A stretch of 64,000 nucleotides of DNA, taken from positions 2,542,001-2,606,000 of the forward strand of contig OZ245326.1 of assembly GCA_965225915.1 (NCBI GenBank), in the 5' to 3' direction. Every line of letters begins with the position of its first letter. Position 1 is the first letter of the stretch. Made by a program: the position numbers and the translations under genes. Below the pieces are notes generated by a model. The model had not been told where the DNA came from, searched no databases, and saw only the letters and a program-made list of their open reading frames with translations. The stretch is from JAAXHH01 sp965225915. GTDB taxonomy: Bacteria > JAAXHH01. Shown here piece by piece: positions 32,587 to 41,126 of the stretch.

Positions 32587-33600
32587 TCACGGACGTTCGA
32601 AAGGCAGCCGTTCCACCAAACCCGTATCTTCGGCGAGTCCCGCGAGGTTCTCCGCCGCCATCCGCGTGAGCGGGACGCCTTCGCGGCGGGAAACGGCCTC
32701 GCAATCGTATTCCATTTCACCGGGGACCAGTGTGCGGTCCACACCGGGCGCCGTGGGCGCTTCCCGCATGCGGCGGATGAGTTCGTCGATGCGTTCGTAG
32801 TAGCTGTCCAGCGGCATCATGGCGCCCACGTCGATGGCCATGAAACTGTGCCCTTCATCGCACGTGTCGTCCGAGACCTTCGCCCAGGAAAGGATGTCCG
32901 TGGTGAACGCCGCCCCCGCGAGCACCCCGGCCAGGGATTCCACCAGCAACGCCAGGCCATAGCCCTTGTGGGCGCTGAAAGGCGTCAGTGCGCCGGTGAC
33001 GGTGAACACGCCCGGATCCGTCGTGGGCCGGCCTTCGCCGTCGGTGAGCCAGCCTTCCGGTATGGGTTCTCCCCGGTCCCGGTACGAGGCCACCTTGCCC
33101 CCCGCCACGGTGCTCATTGCGATGTCCAGGACGATCGGCGGCTGGGAACGCGCCGGCACGGCGTAGGACAGCGGATTGTTGCCGATGGCCGCGCCACGGC
33201 CTCCCGGGATGTTCATGACGACGTCGGTATTGCTCATGGCGATGCCGATCATGGTCCGTTCCAGGGCCATCAGCGTATAGGCCGACGCGGCGCCGAAGTG
33301 GTTGCTCCGGCGTACCGTGGCCATGCCGATCCCGCAATTCGCGGCCTTGCCGATTGCCACCGACATGCCGTAGTGAGAAGCCACCATCCCCACGGCCCGG
33401 CGTGCGTCGATTCGCGCCCAGGCCGGACCCTGGTCCGTGATCGCGGGTACCGCGCCTGCGTCGATGCCGCCATCCCGCATCAACTGTACGTAGCGCCTCA
33501 GGGCGACCGTGCCATGGGTATAGATCCCCCGCATATCGGTGCGGATCAACACGTCCGCCGTCAGCTTCGAGTCCCGGAGAGAAAGCCCCGCCTCGACCAT
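32587..33600 (-). CDS. Ldh-family malate/L-lactate-type dehydrogenase
   Basis: The 337-residue reading from ATG 33600 has the sandwich-fold segments of the family: RTDMRGIYTHGTVALRRYV with the catalytic His, IGMATVRRSNHFGAAS, IPGGRGAAIGNNPLSYAVPA and SAHKGYGLALLVESLAG. It uses NAD(P) and oxidises 2-hydroxy or sugar acids. Homology continues upstream of this ATG (VLRTPVEPLADFCTAA), typical for the family N-terminus, but no ATG, GTG or TTG lies in frame before the neighbour's stop at 33707. CTG at 33645 is possible. The 98 bases downstream are empty. Confidence 0.78.
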   Translation of the reverse strand: MVEAGLSLRDSKLTADVLIRTDMRGIYTHGTVALRRYVQLMRDGGIDAGAVPAITDQGPAWARIDARRAVGMVASHYGMSVAIGKAANCGIGMATVRRSNHFGAASAYTLMALERTMIGIAMSNTDVVMNIPGGRGAAIGNNPLSYAVPARSQPPIVLDIAMSTVAGGKVASYRDRGEPIPEGWLTDGEGRPTTDPGVFTVTGALTPFSAHKGYGLALLVESLAGVLAGAAFTTDILSWAKVSDDTCDEGHSFMAIDVGAMMPLDSYYERIDELIRRMREAPTAPGVDRTLVPGEMEYDCEAVSRREGVPLTRMAAENLAGLAEDTGLVERLPFERP

Positions 33601-33706
33601 CGCCGCGGTGCAGAAATCCGCCAGCGGTTCGACCGGCGTTCTCAGTACATAGAGTTGTTGCGTCGAGTATGCCTGGTTGGAGTCGGTGCCCAGCGTAAGA
33701 GCCTTT

Positions 33707-34486
33707 CTAGCCGCCGCGTATCCCGGCGGAAACGCGGTCGAAACCGCGGATCATGTAGCTGTAGTCGCAATCGACCTGGATCCAGTCGACGCCCCGCTTG
33801 CTCCAGCGTCTGCCGAAGTCGTAGTCCGAACCCATTCCCATCCCGATGGAGAGGCCCGCTTCGTGTCCCACGTCGATGATGCGTTCCATGGCCGCGGATA
33901 CATCGCCGTGGTCGAGCCGACCGAGGACGCCCATCGAACTGCTCAGGTCCACGGGGCCGATGACCAGGCTGTCCAGCCCCGGGATCGCCGCGATGGCATC
34001 CAGTTCCCGGTAGGCTTCCACGTGCTCGATCTGGACCGAGACGAACAGGTCCCGGTTCATGTCTTCCACGAAAGCGTCGAAATCCGAAAACGCCCGACCG
34101 TAGTTCGACGGGCGATGGGGCCCGAAGCCCCGGTCCCCCAAGGGCGGATAACGGCAGGCGTCGACCACGCGCCGCACCTCGGCGGCGGAGCGGACCTGTG
34201 GGACGATGATCCCCGGGGCGCCCGCGTCCAGGACGGGTTTGACGTTGCCGATGGCGCTCGAAGGCACCCGGACCAGCGCGGAGGTGCCGCCTGCCCGGGC
34301 GGCCATCAGGTGACCCGTGACCGACTCGAGGTTCATCGCCGTGTGCTCGGTGTCGATCCAGATGAAATCCGCCGAATCGCAAAGGGCCTCGGTCACGGCC
34401 GCATCCGTTAATGTCACGCTGGGGCCCAGGCATAGTTCACCGGTGGCGAGCCGTTCCCGGAACGCCCTTATTTCTCTTGAAAACAT
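33707..34486 (-). CDS. HpcH/HpaI-family aldolase (copy 2)
   Basis: From ATG 34486 (TGGAG seven bases upstream) the protein has 259 residues. It has ADFIWIDTEHTAMNLESV, LVRVPSSAIGNVKPVLDAGAPGII, VQIEHVEAYRELDAIAAIPG and IGPVDLSSSMG, the canonical HpaI layout with metal-binding Glu/Asp and the substrate Arg. This is closer to 4-hydroxy-2-oxoheptanedioate or 2-keto-3-deoxy-L-rhamnonate aldolases than copy 1. It lies next to the Ldh-type gene, which would make a 2-keto or hydroxy acid partner. Confidence 0.83.
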   Translation of the reverse strand: MFSREIRAFRERLATGELCLGPSVTLTDAAVTEALCDSADFIWIDTEHTAMNLESVTGHLMAARAGGTSALVRVPSSAIGNVKPVLDAGAPGIIVPQVRSAAEVRRVVDACRYPPLGDRGFGPHRPSNYGRAFSDFDAFVEDMNRDLFVSVQIEHVEAYRELDAIAAIPGLDSLVIGPVDLSSSMGVLGRLDHGDVSAAMERIIDVGHEAGLSIGMGMGSDYDFGRRWSKRGVDWIQVDCDYSYMIRGFDRVSAGIRGG

Positions 34487-34547
34487 GTGATGCTCCACGG
34501 GCTGGTGAATAATACAAAAAGGCGCATTTCAATTTGAGGCTTCGCTT

Positions 34548-34600
34548 GCATCCCTGGACGGCGTCTGATCCGGGATTCTCGTCCGCATCCCTAGACGGCG
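34548..34600. repeat. 16-bp repeat spanning the phoX stop codon
   Basis: gcatccctagacggcg at 34585-34600 contains the TAG stop (minus strand) of phoX. It is repeated with one mismatch at 34548-34563, period 37, where CTA is replaced by CTG. Confidence 0.6.
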
Positions 34601-36003
34601 CCCTCCCGCCACGGTCCCCAGATGGCGTAGGTCATTCCGGGGCGCTGCATGTTGACGAACAGGGTCTCGCCGTCCGGGCTGAAGGTCGCCCCGGCGAATT
34701 CTCCCCGGTACGCGATGCCGGCCACGTCCCTGGCCAGGTCGAATATCCGTCCGTCCTTCGTCAGACCGCGGATGTGCTGTATACCTTCCCGGTTGTCTTC
34801 GCAGACGATCAGGCCGCCGCGGGGACTCACGCAGACGTTGTCGGGCGCGGACATGAGAGATGGGTCCGGCGATTCGAACAGGAGCGTCAGGACGCCTTTA
34901 TCGGCGCCTTCGGGGCGGTACTCCCACACCTGTCCCAGGCGTTCGTCGCCCCCGCGGGTCGCCGTGAAGAAGATGCGGCCGTTGCCGTACCAGCACCCTT
35001 CCAGGCGGTCGAAGGCGGCGCCGCCCTTTTCTGCGCCTTCCTTGTGTACGAGGTTCCGGTCCAGGCCCGCCCCCTCTGGATCGGGATCTTCGATCTCCAC
35101 CCAGGTTACGGGCAGGGACGTGCCCATGGTCTGTCCCGTGCGCGTGTCGTACCCCGGCCGGTCCTTGACCGCGAGCATGCGCAGGCGTCCCCCCCGGGCG
35201 AGCTGGCCGGGATGATCGGGTATGTACTGGTAGAATCCGCTCGGATTCTGGTCTTCGGTTTCGTACACGATTCCGGAGGCCGGATCGACGGCCACGGCTT
35301 CGTGGACGAAGCGCCCCATCCGGCTCAGGGGTTCGGCCGGCACGCTCCCCTCGGCATCGGCGGGCACCTCGAAGCAGTATCCGTGGTTTCTGTCGTATCC
35401 GCCCAGGTACTGAAGCCAGCGCGAACTGAAGAACCGGTCCGTGCCCATCGTGGTCTCCTCGCACGTGATCCAGGAGCCCCAGGGCGTGGGTCCGCCGGCA
35501 CAGTTGTGGAGGGTTCCGCCGACGCTCACGAAATCGCGGACCAGTTCACGGGTACGGGGGTCGACGATCAGCGTCGTAACCCCGCCGGGCGCCGTGGGAT
35601 CGTAGGCCGAGGCACGGTCCCCTATGGCTTCGAAAGGGCGGCCAGGGTTTATTTCATGGTTGCGCATGAGCCGCACCATCCCGTCGGCGGGAAAGGCGGC
35701 CATGCCGTCGTGGGCGGGTGGCGTGGGATGGCCGTCCGACATGAGGCCGCCCTTCTTCCCGAACACGGTATAGGCGAATTTCGGCGGCAATTCGAGCAGG
35801 GTTTCCCCGGTGTTCTGAGCGGGCACGGGAGAAAGTGGTCCGTATCCGCCCTCCCCGCGGTGAGCCAGCAGATGGGCGTAGCCGTCGGCCATGGCGCGCG
35901 CGCGGCGGGCGATCAAACCCTGGAGCGCCACGGCGCCGACGGTCATGGCGCCAAAGGTTACGGCGGTATGTCGGATGAAGGAACGGCGGCTCAATCGGGA
36001 CAC
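34591..36003 (-). CDS. phoX: Tat-exported PhoX-type alkaline phosphatase
   Basis: The 470-residue protein begins with a twin-arginine signal (LSRRSFIRHTAVTFGAMTVG). It has the PhoX/DUF839 beta-propeller segments: NCAGGPTPWGSWITCEET, GRFVHEAVAVDPASGIVYETED, SGFYQYIP and SAPDNVCVSPRGGLIVCEDN. PhoX is a periplasmic phosphatase that uses calcium and iron and releases phosphate from organic esters. The length and Tat signal fit. Its start has GGAGATCC upstream. It is separate in context from the catabolic block and may be regulated by phosphate, but no Pho-box is evident. Confidence 0.87.
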   Translation of the reverse strand: MSRLSRRSFIRHTAVTFGAMTVGAVALQGLIARRARAMADGYAHLLAHRGEGGYGPLSPVPAQNTGETLLELPPKFAYTVFGKKGGLMSDGHPTPPAHDGMAAFPADGMVRLMRNHEINPGRPFEAIGDRASAYDPTAPGGVTTLIVDPRTRELVRDFVSVGGTLHNCAGGPTPWGSWITCEETTMGTDRFFSSRWLQYLGGYDRNHGYCFEVPADAEGSVPAEPLSRMGRFVHEAVAVDPASGIVYETEDQNPSGFYQYIPDHPGQLARGGRLRMLAVKDRPGYDTRTGQTMGTSLPVTWVEIEDPDPEGAGLDRNLVHKEGAEKGGAAFDRLEGCWYGNGRIFFTATRGGDERLGQVWEYRPEGADKGVLTLLFESPDPSLMSAPDNVCVSPRGGLIVCEDNREGIQHIRGLTKDGRIFDLARDVAGIAYRGEFAGATFSPDGETLFVNMQRPGMTYAIWGPWREGAV

Positions 36004-36134
36004 GTTCGCGGATCTCCTTTGCCCGTTACCATGCGGCAGTAACGGAGCGTGAGGCGTGCGGAATCACCATGGTTATCGAATAAAGCAATGTACTTCTGCC
36101 GGGTTTGAAAATCAAGACGCGTATACCGGGTAAT

Positions 36135-37001
36135 TCAACCGAATTTGATGAAGACAAGGCCGGCGACGATCATCAGTACGGAACCTACCTTCAGCGGGGT
36201 GATACGCTCCTTCAGAAAGACGAATCCCAACACGGCGCCAAGGACCACGGCGAACTCACGCAGCGCGACGATGTAGCCTACCTGGCCCTGGGTCATGGCG
36301 AAGAGGATCATCAGGTAGGCGGCGGTGGATCCGACGCCGATCAGTAAAGCGGAACGCCAGGTCTCCGCCAGCTTGCGCCACAGGCGTCCCCGGTCGCGGA
36401 CGGCGACGACCGGCGTGGCCAGTACGGCGCTCAACAGGAACATGCCGAAGATGTACACGACGGGATGAACGATGCTCACGCCCACCTTGTCCACGAGGGA
36501 GTAACTCACGATCGTGGCGCCCACCCCCAGGGCGGATACGAATCCTTGCCTCGCGCCTCTCGCGCGGCGAAGGACCGAAACGCCGAGGGACAGTATGCCC
36601 ACGCAGATCAGGCCGATGCCCGCAACCCCGACCGCCGTCAGCGATTCCCCGAGCAGCAGCCATCCGAGGAAACCCGTGAGGCCGATGCCAGAGCCGCGGG
36701 CGATGGGGTAGACCAGGGATATCTCTCCCTGTTCGTAGGCCCTGCCCAGCAGAAGGAAATAAAAGGTGTGGATGATCCCCGTGGTCAGGACGTAGAACCA
36801 GCCGGCCTCCAACATGGCCAGGAATCCCGGAATGCCCTGCATGGAGGCCACGCCCGCCACCAGGGGCAGGAGCACGAGGCAACTGATCCAGAGGGACCAC
36901 CAGAACACGGTGAGATTGCCGGCGGCGCGCCGGGCTACGAAATTCCAGGTGGCATGGAGGAAAGCGGAAAGGAGGACAAAGAAGAAGAGTTCAGTGGACA
37001 T
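36135..37001 (-). CDS. EamA/DMT-family transporter
   Basis: The 288-residue protein has ten predicted membrane helices in two EamA repeats. The second repeat ends with the typical LREFAVVLGAVLGFVFLKERITPLKVGSVLMIVAGLVFI. The family exports metabolites such as amino acids or takes up nucleotide sugars. No substrate can be assigned. It is the most upstream gene of the minus block 26.6-37 kb; PhoX follows after 131 empty bases. Confidence 0.8.
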   Translation of the reverse strand: MSTELFFFVLLSAFLHATWNFVARRAAGNLTVFWWSLWISCLVLLPLVAGVASMQGIPGFLAMLEAGWFYVLTTGIIHTFYFLLLGRAYEQGEISLVYPIARGSGIGLTGFLGWLLLGESLTAVGVAGIGLICVGILSLGVSVLRRARGARQGFVSALGVGATIVSYSLVDKVGVSIVHPVVYIFGMFLLSAVLATPVVAVRDRGRLWRKLAETWRSALLIGVGSTAAYLMILFAMTQGQVGYIVALREFAVVLGAVLGFVFLKERITPLKVGSVLMIVAGLVFIKFG

Positions 37002-37109
37002 GGAAGGGATCGTCGGTGAGGATCGGCCTCGAATCCTCCGCGGTTTCGCGTGGAGGGTGAAACCCTAAGGTGAAACCGGAGATCAACCTGTCAACGGTTT
37101 TATGGCGCC

Positions 37110-37138
37110 TTGACATGCATGCGAGGCCCAGGTACCTT
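37110..37138 (+). promoter_or_regulatory. Candidate promoter of the Gfo/Idh gene at 37245
   Basis: TTGACA (37110-37115), 17 bp, TACCTT (37133-37138). It lies about 105 bases before the start codon, in the 243-base divergent gap to the DMT gene. Nothing else is recognised there. Confidence 0.5.
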
Positions 37139-37244
37139 TTTGATCCGTGTAAGGTCTGGTCTTTATTAGCCTATGAGCAATTGCCAATAACCAGGCGCAC
37201 GGCCAATACCCGCATCTCTATCGACTGCTGAAAGGACCCAGTAC

Positions 37245-38279
37245 ATGCCCCTGAAATTCGCATACCTGGGACTATGGCACAGCCACTCCGGATTGCACGT
37301 TCGCGACGCGGCGAGTCGTCCCGACGAATTCCAGCTCGTGGGTGTGTATGAGCCTGATCCCGCGATCCGGGAGGCGAAACTGGGCGGGTGGTCGGGCGAT
37401 CTCCCTTATATCCCCGTTTTCGATTCCGTCGAGGAAGCACTGGACAGCGACGCGGAAGCGATCATCTGCGAGGGACGCGTCTCGGAGAACCTCGATTACG
37501 CCGAACGGGCCCTGGAGGCGGACAAACATGTGCTGCTCGAGAAGCCGGCGGGCGTGAACATGGCCCAGCTCCAGCGGCTGCACGCCATGGCACGGCGGAA
37601 GGGGCTGCATCTCCAGATGGCGTACATGTGGCGCTACAACCCGGCGATCGCGGAAATGATCCGGCTGAGCAGGGCCGGCGCGCTGGGCGATCTGTTCTAC
37701 TTCAGGGGCCATATTCCGAAGGCCATGTCGTACCACGACCGGCTGGTGGAGGAACTCGACCGGTACAAGGGTTCCCTCTATTTCGAGATGGCCGGTCACC
37801 TGGTGGATATCATGGTGACGCTCATGGGCAGGCCGCGGCAGGTGAATTCGACCCTCGCCCGGCACTACGGCGAACGGAAGCACGTGGACAACGCGGTGGT
37901 CGTCCACGTATTCGACGACGACGGCCTGGGCACGATCGACACCGCGTCCATGCACGTGGAAGGCGGCCTGACCCGGCGCATCGAGGTGTACGGTACCGCG
38001 GGGACGGCCATCCATACCCCGATCGGTTCGAACAACCTGGCGCTGTCCCTTGAACAACCCTTTGAGCAATATGCCGCGGGATGGCAGGAGTCGACCGTCC
38101 CCGCGCCACCGGGACCGCTCTCGTTGTTGACTGAACTTGCGGCCTGTATATCCGGCGCGAAGGAACCGGACTATACCCTGGAACACGATATGGCGGTGCA
38201 TCGCACCCTCTTCGCAGGGTGCGGCATCACGGACGGTTCGGCGATGACGGCCGCGCCTCATTCGGCAAAAAGCATTTGA
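37245..38279 (+). CDS. Gfo/Idh/MocA-family oxidoreductase
   Basis: The 344-residue protein has a Rossmann start (KFAYLGLWHSHSG), where HSHSG is an unusual variant of the usual glycine-rich loop. The catalytic lysine region is LLEKPAGV. YKGSLYFEMAGHLVDIMVTLMGRP carries the His/Asp pair of the substrate site. AAAGGACC lies about seven bases before ATG 37245. Its stop codon overlaps the -35 box of the tRNA promoter. The substrate, probably a sugar, inositol or related compound, is unknown. Confidence 0.84.
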   Translation: MPLKFAYLGLWHSHSGLHVRDAASRPDEFQLVGVYEPDPAIREAKLGGWSGDLPYIPVFDSVEEALDSDAEAIICEGRVSENLDYAERALEADKHVLLEKPAGVNMAQLQRLHAMARRKGLHLQMAYMWRYNPAIAEMIRLSRAGALGDLFYFRGHIPKAMSYHDRLVEELDRYKGSLYFEMAGHLVDIMVTLMGRPRQVNSTLARHYGERKHVDNAVVVHVFDDDGLGTIDTASMHVEGGLTRRIEVYGTAGTAIHTPIGSNNLALSLEQPFEQYAAGWQESTVPAPPGPLSLLTELAACISGAKEPDYTLEHDMAVHRTLFAGCGITDGSAMTAAPHSAKSI

Positions 38280-38303
38280 CAAGTGACGCATGATTTGTAT
38301 ATC
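38276..38303 (+). promoter_or_regulatory. Promoter of the initiator tRNA gene
   Basis: TTGACA (38276-38281), 16 bp, TATATC (38298-38303). Transcription would start near 38310, eight bases before the mature tRNA 5' end. The -35 box overlaps the stop codon of the upstream gene. Confidence 0.75.
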
Positions 38304-38317
38304 TTGGGGATAGACGA

Positions 38318-38391
<74 letters not shown>

Positions 38392-38400
38392 CTTCGATCG

Positions 38401-38437
38401 ATCAGGGGCGGTTCTCGGACCGCCCCTGATTCTGTTT
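38401..38437 (+). terminator. Rho-independent terminator after tRNA-fMet
   Basis: A 12-bp perfect stem (atcaggggcggt / accgcccctgat) with a 6-base loop is followed by tctgttt. It begins ten bases after the tRNA. Confidence 0.85.
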
Positions 38438-38504
38438 ATGCCCTTCCTCCGTTTGGATTTCAAGAAATACGAATCGTATTAGTACTTTAATAAAGGAACG
38501 GCCG

Positions 38505-40178
38505 ATGCCTGAAATGACCGGTTACCGGTATATTGCGGAAATGCTGTACGGCTACGGAGTTTCGGCCGTCTTTCACGTACCCTATGTGCTGGACGGCGCC
38601 CTCGTGGAGATGGAGAAACTGGGCATCCGGCGGGTCCGGTGCCATTCAGAAAAGGCCGCGGCGTACATGGCGGACGGCTACGCGCGGGTTTCCCGCGGTC
38701 CCGGTATCGCCATGGCGCAGTCCGTCGGCGCGGCCAATCTCGCCGCCGGACTCCAGGACGCTTGGCTCGCGGGTTCGCCGGTCATCGCGATCACCGGCCG
38801 CTGGATGCCCCATTATCTCTACCGACAGGCCTACCAGGAGATCGATCACCGGCCACTCTACGATCCGGTCACGAAGTTCAATGCCTACGTCGACGACGTG
38901 GAGCAATTGCCCTTCCTGCTGCGCCAGGCTTTCCGCGAGGCCACCTCGGGCGCGCCGCGCCCGGTTCACCTGGACTTCATGGGACTGGCCGGCGATCTCG
39001 CGGCTGGGTCGAAACTCGATGCCGAGGTGACGATCGAAGCTTCCTTCCGGCGGTACCCGGCCTTCCGTCCCGAACCGGAACCCGGCCGCGTAGCGGAGGC
39101 GGCACGACGAATCGCGCGGGCGAAACGGCCGGTACTGGTCGCCGGGGGCGGGGTTACGGCGTCTGGCGCCCAGGCCGAGGTGGTCCGTCTGGCGGAGAAG
39201 CTCTCGGTTCCGGTGGCGACCTCGCTCAACGCCAAGGGAACGATTCCCGAGAACCACCCGCTGTCGGCAGGCGTGGTGGGCACCTATTCCCGCAAATGCA
39301 CCAACGAGATCGTGGCCGAGGCAGATCTGGTCGTATTCGCGGGCAGCCACACGGGTGGCCAGGTCACTCATTTCTGGCAGATCCCCCGGCCGGGGACGCC
39401 GACCATACAGATTGACGTGGACCCATCCCAGATCGGTCGTAATTACCCCGCCGAAGTCGCCATTCAGGGCGACGCGAAGGTGACGCTGGAACGCCTTTTC
39501 GAGGCCGTGGATCCCGTGCCGGAGAGGCCGGTATGGACGGCGAGGGTACGGGAGTTGGTCGAAGGCTGGCGGGCCGAATTCGACGGGCTGCTCCGGTCCG
39601 GTGCCGTGCCTATCCGGCCCGAGCGCCTGTGCCGCGAAATCACCGGCTTCCTCCCATCCGACGCCATCATCGTCTCGGACACGGGCCACGCCGGTATATG
39701 GACGGGCACCATGATCGAAATCACGGAGCCGGGGCAGACCTATCTCCGGTGCGCAGGTTCACTGGGTTGGGCCTTCCCAGCGGCCATGGGCGCCAAGTGC
39801 GCGGCACCGGAAAGACCCGTCATCTCCTTCACGGGCGACGGCGGATTCTGGTACCATCTGGGGGAACTGGAGACGGCCGCCCGGTTCGGGATCAACACCG
39901 TGACGGTGATCAACAATAACCGGTCTTTCAACCAGTGCCGGGGCGGGTACGAAGGAGCGCACGGCGGCCGGGACCAGAGTTCGGACGACCTCTGGGTATT
40001 CGAGGACGTGAACTTCGCCGAAGTAGCGAAGTCCATGGGCTGCACGGGGATACGCGTGGAAGATCCGAAAGAAATACGGCCCGCGCTGGAACGGGCCGTC
40101 GCGGCGGAAGGGCCCGTCGTGGTCGACGTGGCAAGTGACATCGACGCCATGGCCCCGACGGCGTATGTGCCGAAGTAA
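38505..40178 (+). CDS. Thiamine diphosphate-dependent enzyme (acetolactate-synthase/benzoylformate-decarboxylase family)
   Basis: The 557-residue protein has the three ThDP domains. The catalytic Glu is in RCHSEKAAAYMADGYARVS. The central domain includes RRIARAKRPVLVAGGGV. The ThDP-binding motif starts GDGGFWYHLGELETAARFG and ends INNN. RDAL-type FAD loops of acetolactate synthase are not obvious. It could be a 2-keto-acid decarboxylase, an oxalyl-CoA-type or a sulfoacetaldehyde-type enzyme. It follows the tRNA terminator and has its own ribosome site (AAGGAACGG). Confidence 0.82.
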   Translation: MPEMTGYRYIAEMLYGYGVSAVFHVPYVLDGALVEMEKLGIRRVRCHSEKAAAYMADGYARVSRGPGIAMAQSVGAANLAAGLQDAWLAGSPVIAITGRWMPHYLYRQAYQEIDHRPLYDPVTKFNAYVDDVEQLPFLLRQAFREATSGAPRPVHLDFMGLAGDLAAGSKLDAEVTIEASFRRYPAFRPEPEPGRVAEAARRIARAKRPVLVAGGGVTASGAQAEVVRLAEKLSVPVATSLNAKGTIPENHPLSAGVVGTYSRKCTNEIVAEADLVVFAGSHTGGQVTHFWQIPRPGTPTIQIDVDPSQIGRNYPAEVAIQGDAKVTLERLFEAVDPVPERPVWTARVRELVEGWRAEFDGLLRSGAVPIRPERLCREITGFLPSDAIIVSDTGHAGIWTGTMIEITEPGQTYLRCAGSLGWAFPAAMGAKCAAPERPVISFTGDGGFWYHLGELETAARFGINTVTVINNNRSFNQCRGGYEGAHGGRDQSSDDLWVFEDVNFAEVAKSMGCTGIRVEDPKEIRPALERAVAAEGPVVVDVASDIDAMAPTAYVPK

Positions 40179-40208
40179 TGGCGGTCTCGGGAAGTTAATC
40201 AGGTTAAA

Positions 40209-41051
40209 CTAAAACCGGACGCTGTCGCTGTCCGGCAGTATCCCGCCTTCATCCCTGGGCAATACCGACAGGGGCAGCGCCACCGAGGAGCCCGCGTCGA
40301 CCGGGAGTGTGACCCCCGTGATCCAGCGGGATTCTTCACTGGCCAGGAAGACGGCGGCGAGGGCCACGTCCCATGCCGTGCCCTCGGTGCCCAGCGCCGT
40401 GGAGCGTCGCCTGAGTTCGCGGTGGGCGTTCGAAAGACCGGCGGTAAAGGACGCGTGCAGGTGTCCCGGGGCGATGCAATTCACGCGGACCCCGTCTCTC
40501 CCATGCTGTATTGCCATGTTGATGGTAAGGGCGACTACTCCGCCTTTGGAGGTTTCGTAGGCGACATTGTAAGACCAGCCGCTTCGGAAACCGTCCACGG
40601 AAGCCACGTTGATGATGGATCCGCCCCCGGCCTCCATCATCGCCGGTATGGCATACCTGCTCGCGAGCATCATGGACTTGAGGTTCACGGCCATGATCTC
40701 GTCCCAGTGCTCCTCGCGCACGTCCACCACCGTACCGGGATAGCTGAGACCCACGTTGTTGAAGAGGATGTGAAGCCCGCCGTAACGACTTACCGCGGTT
40801 TCGGTCATGGCCCGGCAGTCGGCCGACAGGGTCGCGTCGCCGGTGAAGACCGACGCCGTACCCCCTTCGTGCTCGATTGCGGCCAGCGTCTTATCGGCGT
40901 TCTCCTCGTTGCGGTCCGCCAGCAGCACCTTCGCGCCTTCCCGAGCGAGGAGCACGGCGGTCGCCTGTCCCGTGCCCGCCACCGCGTTCTGCGTCCCCGC
41001 GCCCGTCACAATGGCTACCTTGCCGTCCAGCCGTGGCTTGCGAGATGTCAT
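40209..41051 (-). CDS. Short-chain dehydrogenase (SDR, copy 1)
   Basis: From ATG 41051 (CAAGGAAC about five bases upstream) the protein has 280 residues. It has TGxxxGxG variant (VTGAGTQNAVAGTGQA), NNVG, Ser in NVASVDG and YETSK for Tyr-Lys. A longer-than-usual loop follows the first glycine motif. C-terminal tail PLSVLPRDEGGILPDSDS extends beyond the typical 250-residue SDR. The upstream SDR at 41127 lies 75 bases away on the same strand. Substrate unknown. Confidence 0.82.
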   Translation of the reverse strand: MTSRKPRLDGKVAIVTGAGTQNAVAGTGQATAVLLAREGAKVLLADRNEENADKTLAAIEHEGGTASVFTGDATLSADCRAMTETAVSRYGGLHILFNNVGLSYPGTVVDVREEHWDEIMAVNLKSMMLASRYAIPAMMEAGGGSIINVASVDGFRSGWSYNVAYETSKGGVVALTINMAIQHGRDGVRVNCIAPGHLHASFTAGLSNAHRELRRRSTALGTEGTAWDVALAAVFLASEESRWITGVTLPVDAGSSVALPLSVLPRDEGGILPDSDSVRF

Positions 41052-41126
41052 TGAAGTTCCTTGATTTCCATCACTGTCCACAGAGGCCGTCGTCACCAGG
41101 CGGGAGGTCGGCCGATACCAGCCTCT

